Shown: piece by piece, positions 1 to 10,759 of the stretch
Layout of the letters: each line of letters starts with the position of its first letter
How positions within the stretch are numbered: the first letter of the stretch is position 1
Source of the DNA: Hypomesus transpacificus
Lineage: Eukaryota > Chordata > Actinopteri > Osmeriformes > Osmeridae
Direction: 5' to 3'
Assembly (NCBI RefSeq): GCF_021917145.1
Contig: NC_061070.1
Coordinates: 14,530,772-14,594,771, forward strand
DNA length: 64,000 bases
Position numbers and translations under genes: made by a program
The notes under the pieces: model-generated
Database searches by the model: none
The model's input: the letters and a program-made list of their open reading frames with translations, nothing else
What the model was told of the DNA's origin: nothing

Positions 1-799
1 TATGATGTTGTTCTGTTCCACAAGGAGAATTTCCTGTGATTGGTCAAAGCACAGACCAATAGATATCTTTACATGGAGAATATTACATAAAAGAATAACT
101 ACAATGCCATGTGAATACACAGTCATTTCTCATACCCGGTTATGTCGCAGATCTTTCTCTGGTGAAGCCCATCCACATCAGTGTGACCAAGGACAGACTC
201 TAATCACCTCTTCATCATGTACTCTCCACAAAGTCTTCATCGCTGGGGTATCACACACAGTGAGAGCATGGAGCGACTGGCATACAACCAAGGTAGGACA
301 ATAACAACAGTAACAACTACTTTAGACGTCATCACAGTCTGCATTACATGTCTTTGTATATAACTACATGTGATTTCTTGTGCATCTGGAAATACTTTGC
401 AAACAACTGCATGGTACAATTACATTAATATAGATACAGTGCAGATGTAATGCTAGTAGTTGACAGTAGATGGTAGCAAACGAACATCTCTGGTACGAAA
501 CCATTACGTAGTGCTTTTGTGTCTTCTGAGCATTTGACACCACCCCTCCGGTGCAACGGAGATTCGCCTCGTACTCGGTGTAAACAGAACTCTTCAGCGC
601 TTTAACAAATCCGATACTCTCATTTATTAATTTACAAAAGGGCTGTTAGCATTCAGCATGTAAGCACAACTTGATGGGAAGATTAGCAACCCAAAGTGGG
701 TTAGCGAACCGGTCATTGTTTCCTAAATCCTATTCCAGACATTTTTGTGCCATGGTTGTCAGGTGAACTGGCCGTGACCGTTTCATTTTGACTTCGACG
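1..799. other. Upstream flank and 5' region of rufy2
   Basis: No convincing coding exon is visible here. The short open frames lack splice context and recognisable protein sequence. The part just before position 800 probably holds the rufy2 promoter and 5' untranslated region. I see no clear TATA box. Nothing else can be supported. Confidence 0.5.
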
Positions 800-3700
800 A
801 TGGCGACACCTGCAGAACACGACCTTGCATTAGCAGAGGCAGAAACTAGTAAGGAGAAAGCACAGGTATTCGGAATTCTGAGGCTACAAGAAGAAAAATC
901 GACTTGTGAAAAAGCTAACGTTAGCAACAGCAGTAGCAGTGGCAGCACGACCATGAGAGCAGGGGATGGGAGATGGCAGGCTCCCATATTTGCTCTCGCA
1001 AGGAAAGCATCGGAGACCTTTTCAGGAAGCATTCACGTTCTGCCAAAGGTAGCAGAACACAGAACGTCACTCTCCGATGAGTGGAGTGTCAAAGGTAATT
1101 AGACCTAGCAACATTGACCGTTAAACTCACTTTAGAACTAACCGCATCTGAACACTTGCAATTTATGTGTTATTGTATCAGATTGCTCAATCACGTTATT
1201 TGTGCAAAGAAACGGTAGCTTAAAGCTTGTCATCAAGTTGCATTCAAAGACTGTTGTCAGATTTCGTAAAGAACCGTACATTCTTAACATGTGGTTTATC
1301 GACGAACCAATAGCTGTCTAGAACCACACCCGGGCCCCCTGTGATGATGTGATGCTTGCTACTGTTACTATGGTGCCATAGGCTTTGAGCAATGGAGAGA
1401 TGCGCCATGTTACAGAAATGTAACTACAGAATCCGACTGTGGGGCAGGAAAAGTCTCTTGTCTTGTGCCACATAATCATGAGGGGGGGGGGGGGGGGGGG
1501 GGGGGGTCCTTAAGGTAACATGAACAAAAGCCCATAATGACTTGAGTGACCTCAAACATTGTTGTGTAGCATACTCCAAACACTTCTGTGAATGAGTAAC
1601 AACAGTGGAGCTGAGACATTAACAGAAGCCGGGCCTAGGTTACTATCAGACATTCTAATGAAAAGCTGTGAACCAGGTTTCTTTAACCAGTGACAGACCC
1701 CAGAGGGGGTTTCCAGAGCAACCAAATAATGTTTGTCATTCAGTTGACAAGAAATTATTGTTCATTGGTCAGGATGCAACCCTGTAGTACACTGTGTACA
1801 GAACATGCATCAGGTGTGTACACCACTTCAGGGAACCAAGAAAAGGGAGCTGGTTTGTCTTGTTATCAATTACTTTTTATTGATATGCTAGCAGTGTACA
1901 ACATTTATAATGTCTGTTTGTGTGTGTGTGTGTGTCGCCCTAGCCCTGCGGGACCCCATGGCAATGGAGAGAGCCAACTTGTTGAACATGGCCAAGCTAA
2001 GCATCAAAGGCCTAATTGAGTCAGCACTGAGCTTTGGACGCACTCTGGACTCTGACTACCCACCGCTTCAACAGTTCTTCGTTGTCATGGAGCACTGCTT
2101 AAAGCATGGCCTCAGAGGTACTTGCATTAACACAACCAACAAAACCTTTATCATTGTTATCTTCATTGCAGACACTTTACGGAAAGAAACTTACTTTTCA
2201 TCATCACAAAAAAACTATTGCGTGATTGCATTGTTACAGATGTTGCTGAGTGTGGTTGTGTTTGTGTTTCCATGAATGTCTGCAGTAAAGAAGTCATTCC
2301 TGGGGTTTAACAAGTCCCTGTGGGGTCCATTGGAACTGGTGGAGAAGCTGTGTCCAGAGGCAGGAGAGATTTCAGCCAGTGTCCGAGACCTTCCTGGACT
2401 CAAGTACGGACCACAGCACCACCACAACCACAACAGAACACACTTTGATATCACTTAAGTACCAGGATGCCTACAGGGATACCAATCCCTTGGATTAAGA
2501 TTTAAAGATAGTCTCTTTGTATAAAAGCATCTGCTAAATGAATGAAATGTGACGTAATGTAAAAGACTGATTAGTAAAGACTCAGTATATGTGTGTATAA
2601 AAGTGTTTAAAGTTCTTGTTTCACCTGTGTAGCGACTAAATATTTAAAAGTGGATGTCCTCCTGTGGTAACTGATACCCTTAAGAAATCTGAGAAAGACA
2701 GATGGAGATGGACTTTCACTTCAGCTTTCCCCACTGAAGGGGAACGGTTGAATAGCTTTCGAGACTGCAGCAAAAAGGGTATTTGATGCAGCCCCACACA
2801 CCAAAACAACGACAGCCCCCCTCAGTTGGAACATGAAATCTGTTCCAGGGGAAAGAACTCTAAAGTAGGTTATACTTATACGAATAAGGATGAAAACAGC
2901 CAGTCCCCCGTTGTCTCCAACTAGTAATAAAAACTATAACAGTAACAATATACAGCAACGGAACTATAATAATAATAATACTAACAATATACAGTAACAG
3001 GTTTACTTTATTTGTAACATCTAGCTGGGCAATGTGAACATAAGCTATAATTAAAATTTAAAAGTTACATGTGATACACACATAGGCAAGCACACATCCC
3101 AGGTTTACATAGAAAGTACACACATACTTCCCTTTAACAATCATAGAATTGACTAAACAAGAACGTTTTTAATCTAGTTTTAAATGTCGAGACAGTATCA
3201 GCTTCCTTAATTGAGATGGGTAATTTGTTCCAAAGAAGAGGTGCTCTATATGAGAACGCCCTACCTCCAGCAGTTTTTTTCTTAACTTTGGGTATTACCA
3301 GATAGCCGGCATTTTGAGATCTTAGAGACCTTGCGGGGCAATAGGGTGCAAGGAGACCGGAGAGGTACAGTGGTGCCAATCCATGCAGAGATTTGTAAGT
3401 TAGTAGTAGAACTTTGAAATCAGCTCTGGCTTGGATAGGGAGCCAGTGTAAAGAGATAAGAGTCGATGTTATATGATCAAACTTTCTAGTTTTAGTCAAT
3501 AGTCTAGCAGCAGCATTTTGCACCCGCTGTAAGTTTTTTAGGTAGGTAATTGGGAGGCCAGAGAACAACACATTGCAGTAGTCCAATCGGGACGTAACAA
3601 AAGCATGTATTAGTTTTTCAGCATCATCCTTTGAGAGGAATTTTCGTATTTTGGCAATATTACGTAGATGGAAAAATGCTGTTCTGGTGATTTGCTTAAT

Positions 3701-5528
3701 ATGGTACTCAAATGAAAGGTCTGAAACCTGCTCTCAGGAGAACTTGTTGGTGCCACATGTACAAAACAGTGTTCATGTTTTAGTGACGCCGTCGGAACAG
3801 TAGTACTCACTTTTGATAGAGTTTTCTCTCTCGACCCACCCACCTCTATCTATCTTATCTATTTCTCTATCTCTCTTTCATCGTCTGTCCCCAGGACTCC
3901 TTTGGGAAGAGCGAGAGCTTGGCTGCGTCTGGCTCTGATGCAGAAGCGCCTGGCAGACTACCTCCGCCTCCTCATCACCAGGAAGGATCTGCTCAGGTAT
4001 ACACCACTCACACACTCATGCTGAATGCACACCTACTGTCCAGACCCACACCTACACTACATATACAGACACAGGGCGAACACATGATTACAGTCATACA
4101 CACAAGCGCAGATACACACGCAAATGTGTGTGTGTGTGTGTGTCCTCAGTGACTTCTATGAGAGCTCTGCAGTCATGCTGGAAGAGGAGGGAGCGGTCAT
4201 TGTGGGCCTGCTGGTGGGCCTCAATGTGATCGACGCCAACTTGTGTGTGAAGGGAGAGGATCTGGACACCCAGGTGAGGAGGGAGAGGCAGAGTACTAGA
4301 ACTGGGGATACATAACAACAGGTTCATGTTGGGTTTACTGGATGGTTTATCATTGATCGCACCACCATGGCTCAACCGGTTGATCGCGTCCCATATGGGC
4401 TGAGGCCTGATTTCGGCTCTGTCTTCCTCTCTTTCTCCCCTACATCTCGTCTACTTCTTAACTGTCTTTGCCCAAAAAAGGCCAACAATTGATATTTTAA
4501 ATAGACAGGTCAATATTTGGTCCTTATGTTCATCTAGCTGATGTTGACTGTTCTTCACCTTCCAGGTGGGGGTCATTGACTTCTCCATGTACCTGAAGAA
4601 TGACATAGATGACTATAGAAGCGAAGAGAGGTACGGTGGAGGCAATTCTACATGTCCTCTGATTGTTTGTCACCTTGCAGACAAATAGAACTAAGCAAAA
4701 AAATTAATATATACCTTGATGGCTTTTCTCAACAGAAACAGTCAAATAGCTGCCATTTTAGACCAAAAGAACTACGTTGAAGAATTAAACAGACAAATGA
4801 AGTAAGTCTCGAGAAGTGTCTCAGAGTTGGTGAGTGGTTGACTTTGAAATGTAGCTAAAGATGTATATTTCTCTCTCTCAGTTCTACAGTGCACGGTTTA
4901 CAGGGCAGGGTGGACTCTCTTGAGAAATCCAACTCTAAACTCATCGAGGAGGTAGGACAGTGTATCCTTCTTCATTACCAGTCTACCTCGTAACACCTAT
5001 AACAGAAGTTAAACACTGTAACCTTTGGCCTGTTGTGATTGGTCTCTGACATATGTGGACTGAGTTGTGATTGGTCTCTGACATATGTGGACGGATGGTG
5101 ATTGGTTTGATTTGCAGCTGGCCATAGCCAAGAACAACATCATCAAGCTGCAGGAGGAGAACCACCAGCTGAGAAACGAGAACACTATCATCCTGATGAA
5201 GACCCAGCAGCACCTGGAGGTACTGTACCTGTTGGACGTTCCTCTGATTTCACCCACAACTCAGCCTGACGCTCACACTTTGCTTTGTGTGGTGCTGTGT
5301 GATTGGCCAGGTGACGCAGGGGGATGTGGATGTGGAGAGAGACACGTATAAACAGTCTCGCCAGGGGCTGGACCAGATGTATAACGAGGCCCAGCGACAG
5401 CTGAAGGAGGAGTGCCAGCTACGGCAGGTATGTCTGTGTCTGTCTGTCTGTGTGTGTCACACCAGGCCTGTCTGTCTGTCTGTCTGTGTCTGTCAGTGCA
5501 GGCCTGTATGTCTGTCTGTCTGTCTGTT

Positions 5529-5569
<41 letters not shown>

Positions 5570-6111
5570 TTCTGTCAGCGCAGGCCTGTATGTCTTTCTG
5601 TCTGTCTTTCTGTCTGTCTGTGTCTGTCAGCAAAGGCCTATCTTTTTGTCTGTAACTGTTCTTTTTTAGCTATACTGAAGAGAGTTGGGAACTGGGGAAA
5701 GTTTAGGGGAGATGCATGGTTTGTTCCTACTGTGTTTTGTTTTTCTCCAGGATGTGGGGAATAAACTGATGGCACAGGTTTGTAACGGCCAAGTAGAATT
5801 ATTTTGTATTAGTTGGGTATTTAGTTAGCCGTGCCATACGTTTAGTTAACAATATACTTAGTTGGGTTATCTTGGTAAGACAAGGAATGGTTAGTTACCA
5901 GAGTGTTCTGTCCTGTCAGGATGTAGAGAATGAACTGGTGGTTCAGGTGAGCATGAAGCAGGAGATGGAGCTGGCCATGAAGCTGCTGGAGAAGGACATC
6001 CACGAGAAACAGGACACTCTGATTGGTCTACGGCATCAGCTAGACGAGGTCAAGGCCATTAACGTGGAAATGTACCAGAAGATGCAGGTAAGGGCCCTGC
6101 CCACACCATAC

Positions 6112-6156
<45 letters not shown>

Positions 6157-9100
6157 CGCAGCACATGCTGCTCTATACTTTCTCAATAATTTGACTTTCG
6201 TTTGCCATCGGTTGAACCTGTTTTCTGATCAGGTTCATCTACTGTATGTGGTTTTACAGATTAGATCTGATGTGGTGTATTGTCCCTTATCATCAGTGTC
6301 TGTAGCTTGATGTTAGGAAATGTCATGCAATAAAATGTGAAGTTATGCAAAGGGGTCTCGTGTTGACGTGTTTGGTTGCCGTTTGACAGACGTCTGATGA
6401 TGGGATGAAGCAGAAGAACGACATGATCACCCGACTGGAGGAGAAGACCAATCAGATCACGGCGACAATGAAACAGCTGGAGCAAAGGTAAGACCTAACA
6501 TCATTCATCTCAAACGCTGATGATGCCTGATTAGTCGACATGATGTAGCCAGACCTAATGCATCAGATTCACACAGCTTCTTGGTGTGTTTTGACTGGCG
6601 ATTGGTTGGCCATTAAACTCATCCATGCTGGCATGTACACCACCTTCTCTTTCTGCACGTCAGTATTTGTTATGAGTGTTTGTTTTACCTTTTGGCCATC
6701 GTTTCAGGTCATTTTAATTGGCTTTCAGCTGGCTTTAGGCTGGTTGGTTGATGTGATGCACCCATAGCTTTGTCATGGCCCAATCAACAGCCACCTCCCT
6801 TTCTCTTTCTCTGTCTCCTTCTCCCATTGGTTGACTGCCATCTAGTTTGGGATACTTAAGGAATGCTTTGTTTAACAGTTTCTTCAGGCTTTTTGGTGAC
6901 ATGAAGATTCACTGATATTGACATCCTTGTTTCCCCTTTGTTTTCTTCTTTGCCCGTCATCGTCACCACATTTTGCCCTTCATCTATTCATTTGTCCATC
7001 GTTTCTACATCACTGCACAACTCTTCTTCTGTGTCCCCTGTTCTGTCCTTGCACTGATCTACTTTTTGTCATGTGACCAGTGATAAGGACTTGTTAAGCC
7101 AGACACGGACGCTAGCCATGTCCTTTGTAAAGTGTGCCAGCACTGACACAGAGCATCAGTACAAGCTAGTCAAGGACATCTCGTTCTAAACACTGACACT
7201 AAATGCACACCTTCTCTCTCTCTATCTCTCTCTCTCTCTCTCACTCCCTCGCTCCCTCTCTAAACAGGGGTTAGTTTACATGCAGTATGGTTTACTCCCT
7301 GTGGAGATGGCTCTTTGATAAGTACTGTAGTCCTTTGGTTTTGTATCAGTTCAAGGCTTTGCTCACCGGGGAGTTTTGTGGTGAATTCTGTTATACTGTT
7401 ACTGTTACTATGCTACTGTAATAATGATAATAATCCACTCAGTCATATTTGTTAGAGCAAATATAGCCAACAAAACATATTATAACAGTTGTCTTTTATC
7501 ACTTGAAACAATAAAGTTAGATGTTTTGAAATGTTGGTTGTGGCTCAAATCTATTGTGGAATCATTGGATTTGTCACATTCGTCAAAGAGTGTTAGTGAA
7601 GTTAAAACATCAGAGATCCATCCCATAAACAAATGCTACACACTTCCTGTTTTCTTATTTTGGCCGTCCCTTCTTCCTCTATCAGTTTGCCTGGAGGTGC
7701 TTGGCCCTCCCCTTTTTTCGTTGCCAGTTTGTGCCATAGCATTCCGCCTTCCTGCCCCCCGGCCATGTGGCCTGGAGCCTGAGTTTTACCCGGTTGGTTT
7801 AATTACACCAGATTACAGGAGGCGGAACGCGACCGCTGGACGGCCGAGGACGGAGCTCGTAAATTCAAGCAGGACTTTGCAAACAAGGCCGACATGCTGC
7901 AGAGACAAATTGCCCAGAGAGAGAAGCAGCTGTGAGTAATGTTGTCAAATGCAATGAAAATTTTGAAAAGCTACACCAATTTTGTGGCTGCTACGTCCTT
8001 CACTTTCTTCTTAGATAAAAGTATCTGCATGTTGTTCTTGTTCTTACCTTATTTAACTACATATATTGTGTATAACTACTGTAACCTTGAGTTCTTATTC
8101 ACTGCTAATTGTGAAGTGGCCTAAAGTTGGTGTCGTTTTCTGTTCCCGTAGGCAACAGCTGGAGACAGACCTGAAGATTGAGAAGGAGTGGCGCCAGACG
8201 TTACAGAACGATCTGGAAAGAGAAAGAGACTCAGTCAACCAGCTTAGTGCCGAAGCGTTGCAGATCAATGGACTCAAAAAAGTGAGAGTGAGAGACAGAG
8301 AGTGAGAGACAGAGTGAGAGACGGAGAGTGAGAGACAGAGAGAGACAGAGAGAGACAGAGAGACTGTGTTGATGAGGGCATTGTGTCTGGATCCATCCAG
8401 TATGTGGGATGTATCATCTAGTGCGTGTTTGGTTTTGCAGGAGTTCCACCGTCTGCAGGATGAGAACCAGCAGCTGAAGGGGATCTGTGAGGAGCAGGAG
8501 CAGGCCCTGGAGGAGCTGGGCTGCAAACTCAGCGAGTACTGACATCCTAATGATCCAGTCCAGCTCAACTTTAATATCATGTATGATATAGTATATGATG
8601 CTGACTTGATGGAGGAATTAATTCCTCTGTTGTGGTTTTTATGATCATAGATCGAAGCTCAAAATTGAAGACATAAAAGAAGCAAATAAAGCTCTTCAGG
8701 TGAGTGACTCCACATCTACTGTATGCTTGTTCTGGAAGATGATATTCATCACTTGACATGACAGAACAGCGGGAATAGTGCCCAGGAGCCTGTAGTTAAT
8801 GTGCGGAATTGTTTGTGAGTTATGTAAAGAGTATTTGTCTCAGGGGGGACAGGTTTGGCTGAAAGACAAGGAAGCCACACACTGTAAGCTGTGTGAGAAG
8901 GAGTTCTCCATCTCCAGAAGAAAGGTAGGGGGAACACAAAGGTTATCACAGTAGCATACAATCTCAGCTCGCAATGCTGTACTGAGAAGTCACAGATATT
9001 GTCTGTCTGGTTCGTCTGCAGCACCACTGCAGGAATTGCGGGGAGATTTTCTGTAACGCCTGCTCCGACAACGAACTTCCTCTTCCTGCTTCTCCCAAAC

Positions 9101-9165
9101 CGGTCCGAGTCTGCGACACATGCCACGCCCTCCTCCTGCAGCGCTGCTCCTCCAATGCCACGTGA
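800..9165 (+). CDS. rufy2: RUN and FYVE domain-containing protein 2 (19 coding exons, about 714 aa)
   Basis: Endosomal adaptor: RUN domain, long coiled coil and C-terminal FYVE zinc finger; in this family the FYVE finger binds PI3P on early endosomes and the RUN/coil region binds small GTPases and motors. Exons: 800-1094, 1944-2117, 2286-2403, 3895-3996, 4150-4273, 4566-4630, 4736-4801, 4882-4951, 5118-5219, 5311-5427, 5751-5777, 5920-6087, 6390-6487, 7812-7931, 8152-8281, 8441-8535, 8651-8699, 8844-8924, 9022-9165. All junctions are GT-AG and phase-consistent. The RUN domain lies at about residues 100-290 ([20 protein letters not shown]). Heptad-rich coil fills 310-640. The FYVE finger, 640-705, shows [20 protein letters not shown] and RVCDTCH. 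The ATG at 800 follows an upstream TTG and starts [12 protein letters not shown]2 rather than RUFY1 or RUFY3 is chosen because hnrnph3 and pbld lie next door, as in human, and because the C-terminal half matches RUFY2 closely. The microexon 5751-5777 may be optional. Confidence 0.93.
1482..1506 (+). repeat. 25-nt poly(G) homopolymer in rufy2 intron 1
   Basis: An uninterrupted run of G on the + strand. Its length is likely to vary and to be error-prone in assembly. Confidence 0.95.
2505..2563 (+). repeat. Decayed SINE/LINE 3' tail
   Basis: Contains the motif ataaaagcatctgctaaatg followed by aatg/taatg-rich sequence. The same module ends the SINE at 59682-59876 and appears reversed at 25163-25215. 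No tRNA-like head is obvious here. Confidence 0.55.
3134..3728 (-). mobile_element. 5'-truncated L2/CR1-like LINE fragment, C-terminus of the reverse transcriptase ORF
   Basis: Lies on the - strand in rufy2 intron 3. The reading frame is open for nearly 200 codons and shows hallmarks of the post-RT C-terminal region of L2/CR1-clade LINEs: [49 protein letters not shown] and APLLWNKLP. The catalytic RT core and endonuclease are absent, as expected of a 5'-truncated insertion. It is antisense to rufy2 and should be spliced out. The uninterrupted frame suggests a fairly recent insertion. Confidence 0.85.
5428..5640 (+). repeat. TCTG-rich compound microsatellite in rufy2 intron 10
   Basis: Repeated tctg/gtct units with imperfect larger repeats carrying gcaggcctgtatgtct. 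The apparent cysteine-, leucine- and serine-rich open frames are artefacts of the repeat. Confidence 0.85.
5751..5777 (+). other. rufy2: 27-nt in-frame microexon of rufy2, near-duplicate of the next exon's start
   Basis: Encodes DVGNKLMAQ, bounded by a pyrimidine-rich tract plus CAG and by CAG-GTTTGT. The following exon (5920) begins DVENELVVQ; the two 27-nt stretches differ at 6 positions. As I recall, mammalian RUFY2 has only the second copy. Both ends are phase 0, so inclusion adds nine residues without shifting the frame. Actual use is unproven. Confidence 0.55.
6116..6150 (+). repeat. (TC)n microsatellite
   Basis: About 17 tc dinucleotides in rufy2 intron 12. Confidence 0.9.
7081..7189 (+). 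CDS. rufy2: Candidate alternative terminal exon of rufy2 (FYVE-less isoform)
   Basis: The exon ending at 6487 leaves a phase-2 AG. Joining it to the acceptor ending at 7080 (gtgaccag) opens a frame of 36 further residues, beginning [15 protein letters not shown] and ending KLVKDISF, with TAA at 7187-7189. Joining the same donor to 7812 gives the full FYVE form. The short form would keep the RUN domain and part of the coil but lose about 205 C-terminal residues. RUFY3 is known to make short isoforms without FYVE, which makes this plausible. A (TC)n tract follows the stop. I saw no clear poly(A) signal immediately downstream. Confidence 0.5.
8282..8363 (+). repeat. GA-rich imperfect repeat immediately after a rufy2 splice donor
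   Basis: Units of gagagacaga begin directly at the intron donor that follows 8281. It is a purine-only strand. Confidence 0.85.
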
Positions 9166-10759
9166 GACACTACCCCCCCCCTCTCCCTGTCCCGAACACT
9201 CCCTCACAGCTTTAACTCCACCTACTTACAAGAGGCTGACACCTCGGCGCAGGCAGGACTGTTATAAGGATGGATCGTTTACATTCTACGTGTTGTCGCT
9301 GGCCTTTAACCTAACCTCAATAGAAATGTTCAAGTACACTAAGGTTTCAATGATTAACCTTCTCCAGTCTCCTCTAGATTACGAACGACAGGCGTCCTCT
9401 GACCTTGCTATTCCATAGGTTCCCCTAATCTGATGTTGAATCTGTTGTTCAGTGACTGTCAGGGCCAGCAGCAGTGTTCCAGGTAGCTTACCCACATAGC
9501 TGCATTTAAAATGCAATACAATTCAACAAACATTGATAATGGTATTCACAACATGTTTACAATACAACTCATTGAGGAGTGTTTGGTTGAATGAGGACCC
9601 ACATTTGTATGTTGTGTTTATGTTGGTCAACGATGTAGGACTCGACCTGGAGAGCACCTGTAGTTTCCCTGTCCTCTTGAGGTTTTATTTCCTGTAATTT
9701 CTGGTGATGACTGGTCCTAACTGGCTTTCTACAAATGTGCCTCTAACAAGCCAAACTATAGTTGTTGCTTGAACAGGTTTGTCTCTGCATGGTACAATAG
9801 ACACATGTATGTTTATCAAAAGCACTAACCTTCCACTGCTGCTCTGAGATGTTAGACAGGAAGTACAAGCAACAGCACACAACCTTTTCTGCTGACTTTG
9901 GATTACCGACTGAAAAAAACTAAACTGACTCATGAAGTCATGCAGTGGTGGAGCAGTGATTATAACTCTTCTTACGCTAAAATAGCAACAAGTATATGTG
10001 GAATAATGCCAATTTCTTGTCAATTGGACAAATATTAATTTCAGAGTATTTATGTTTTATGTTATTTTAATGCTTATTATTTGAATATTGTCCTAAGTGT
10101 TACATTTTAAAGACTTGGCCAAGAATTTTATGTACAGCACATGTTTAATTTGTATGTAACCACTTAAACACAAGCTGTATATTTTGTTTTGTATTCAATC
10201 AACAAAACCATGTTTACAATTTATAATATTCCAGAAGTGGAATTAAGGGTTTTCATGAAATACAAACTGATGTATTACATCTCACTCGTATAAATGATTG
10301 TCAGAGTATTGATATCATTTGCACAGTATTGACATACTGTATATCAAATAGTTGAACTATTGTCTTCACTAAATGTTATGTACATGGCATTGATTTAAAG
10401 GTGGCGCAAACTAGTTATCTTTCTTGCCTTTAAATCTGTTTTTATTTTACATACTGACGCGTGACAATGTATTTTTTCCCCAAGAAATATTAGGCAGGAG
10501 GACAACTCTTTTAATAGAAATACACCTATCAAGATTTGTAGCCATGACTCAAATTGAGAATTAAATATAAAATTTATTAAGCAAAATGTACAATAGCTGC
10601 TGTTTCACCTATGCAACAGCTTAAATATATATTTTTATTCCACTCTTTGAGACTGGAAAATATTCTACCTTAGTACTTTTTACTTTTCATGAACAAGTGA
10701 AAACATTCAAATACAAAACAAATCTCCAACAATGTTTGGTTGGAGCACACAGTTCCCCT
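9166..10759. other. Convergent 3' regions of rufy2 and hnrnph3
   Basis: AT-rich and without coding potential. A + strand ATTAAA at 10560-10565 could end a rufy2 3' UTR of about 1.4 kb. A - strand AATAAA at 10578-10573 suits a short (about 190 nt) hnrnph3 3' UTR. No other + strand AATAAA was seen in this interval. Confidence 0.5.
10573..10578 (-). terminator. Probable hnrnph3 poly(A) signal
   Basis: AATAAA on the - strand, 182 nt below the hnrnph3 stop. Confidence 0.5.

Noticed and set aside
2-304. Plus-strand 100-codon frame at the window start
   Set aside because: No recognisable protein, no splice context and no codon bias apparent.
5287-5764. Cysteine-rich + strand frames (CLSVCLSV)
   Set aside because: Translations of the TCTG repeat in a rufy2 intron.
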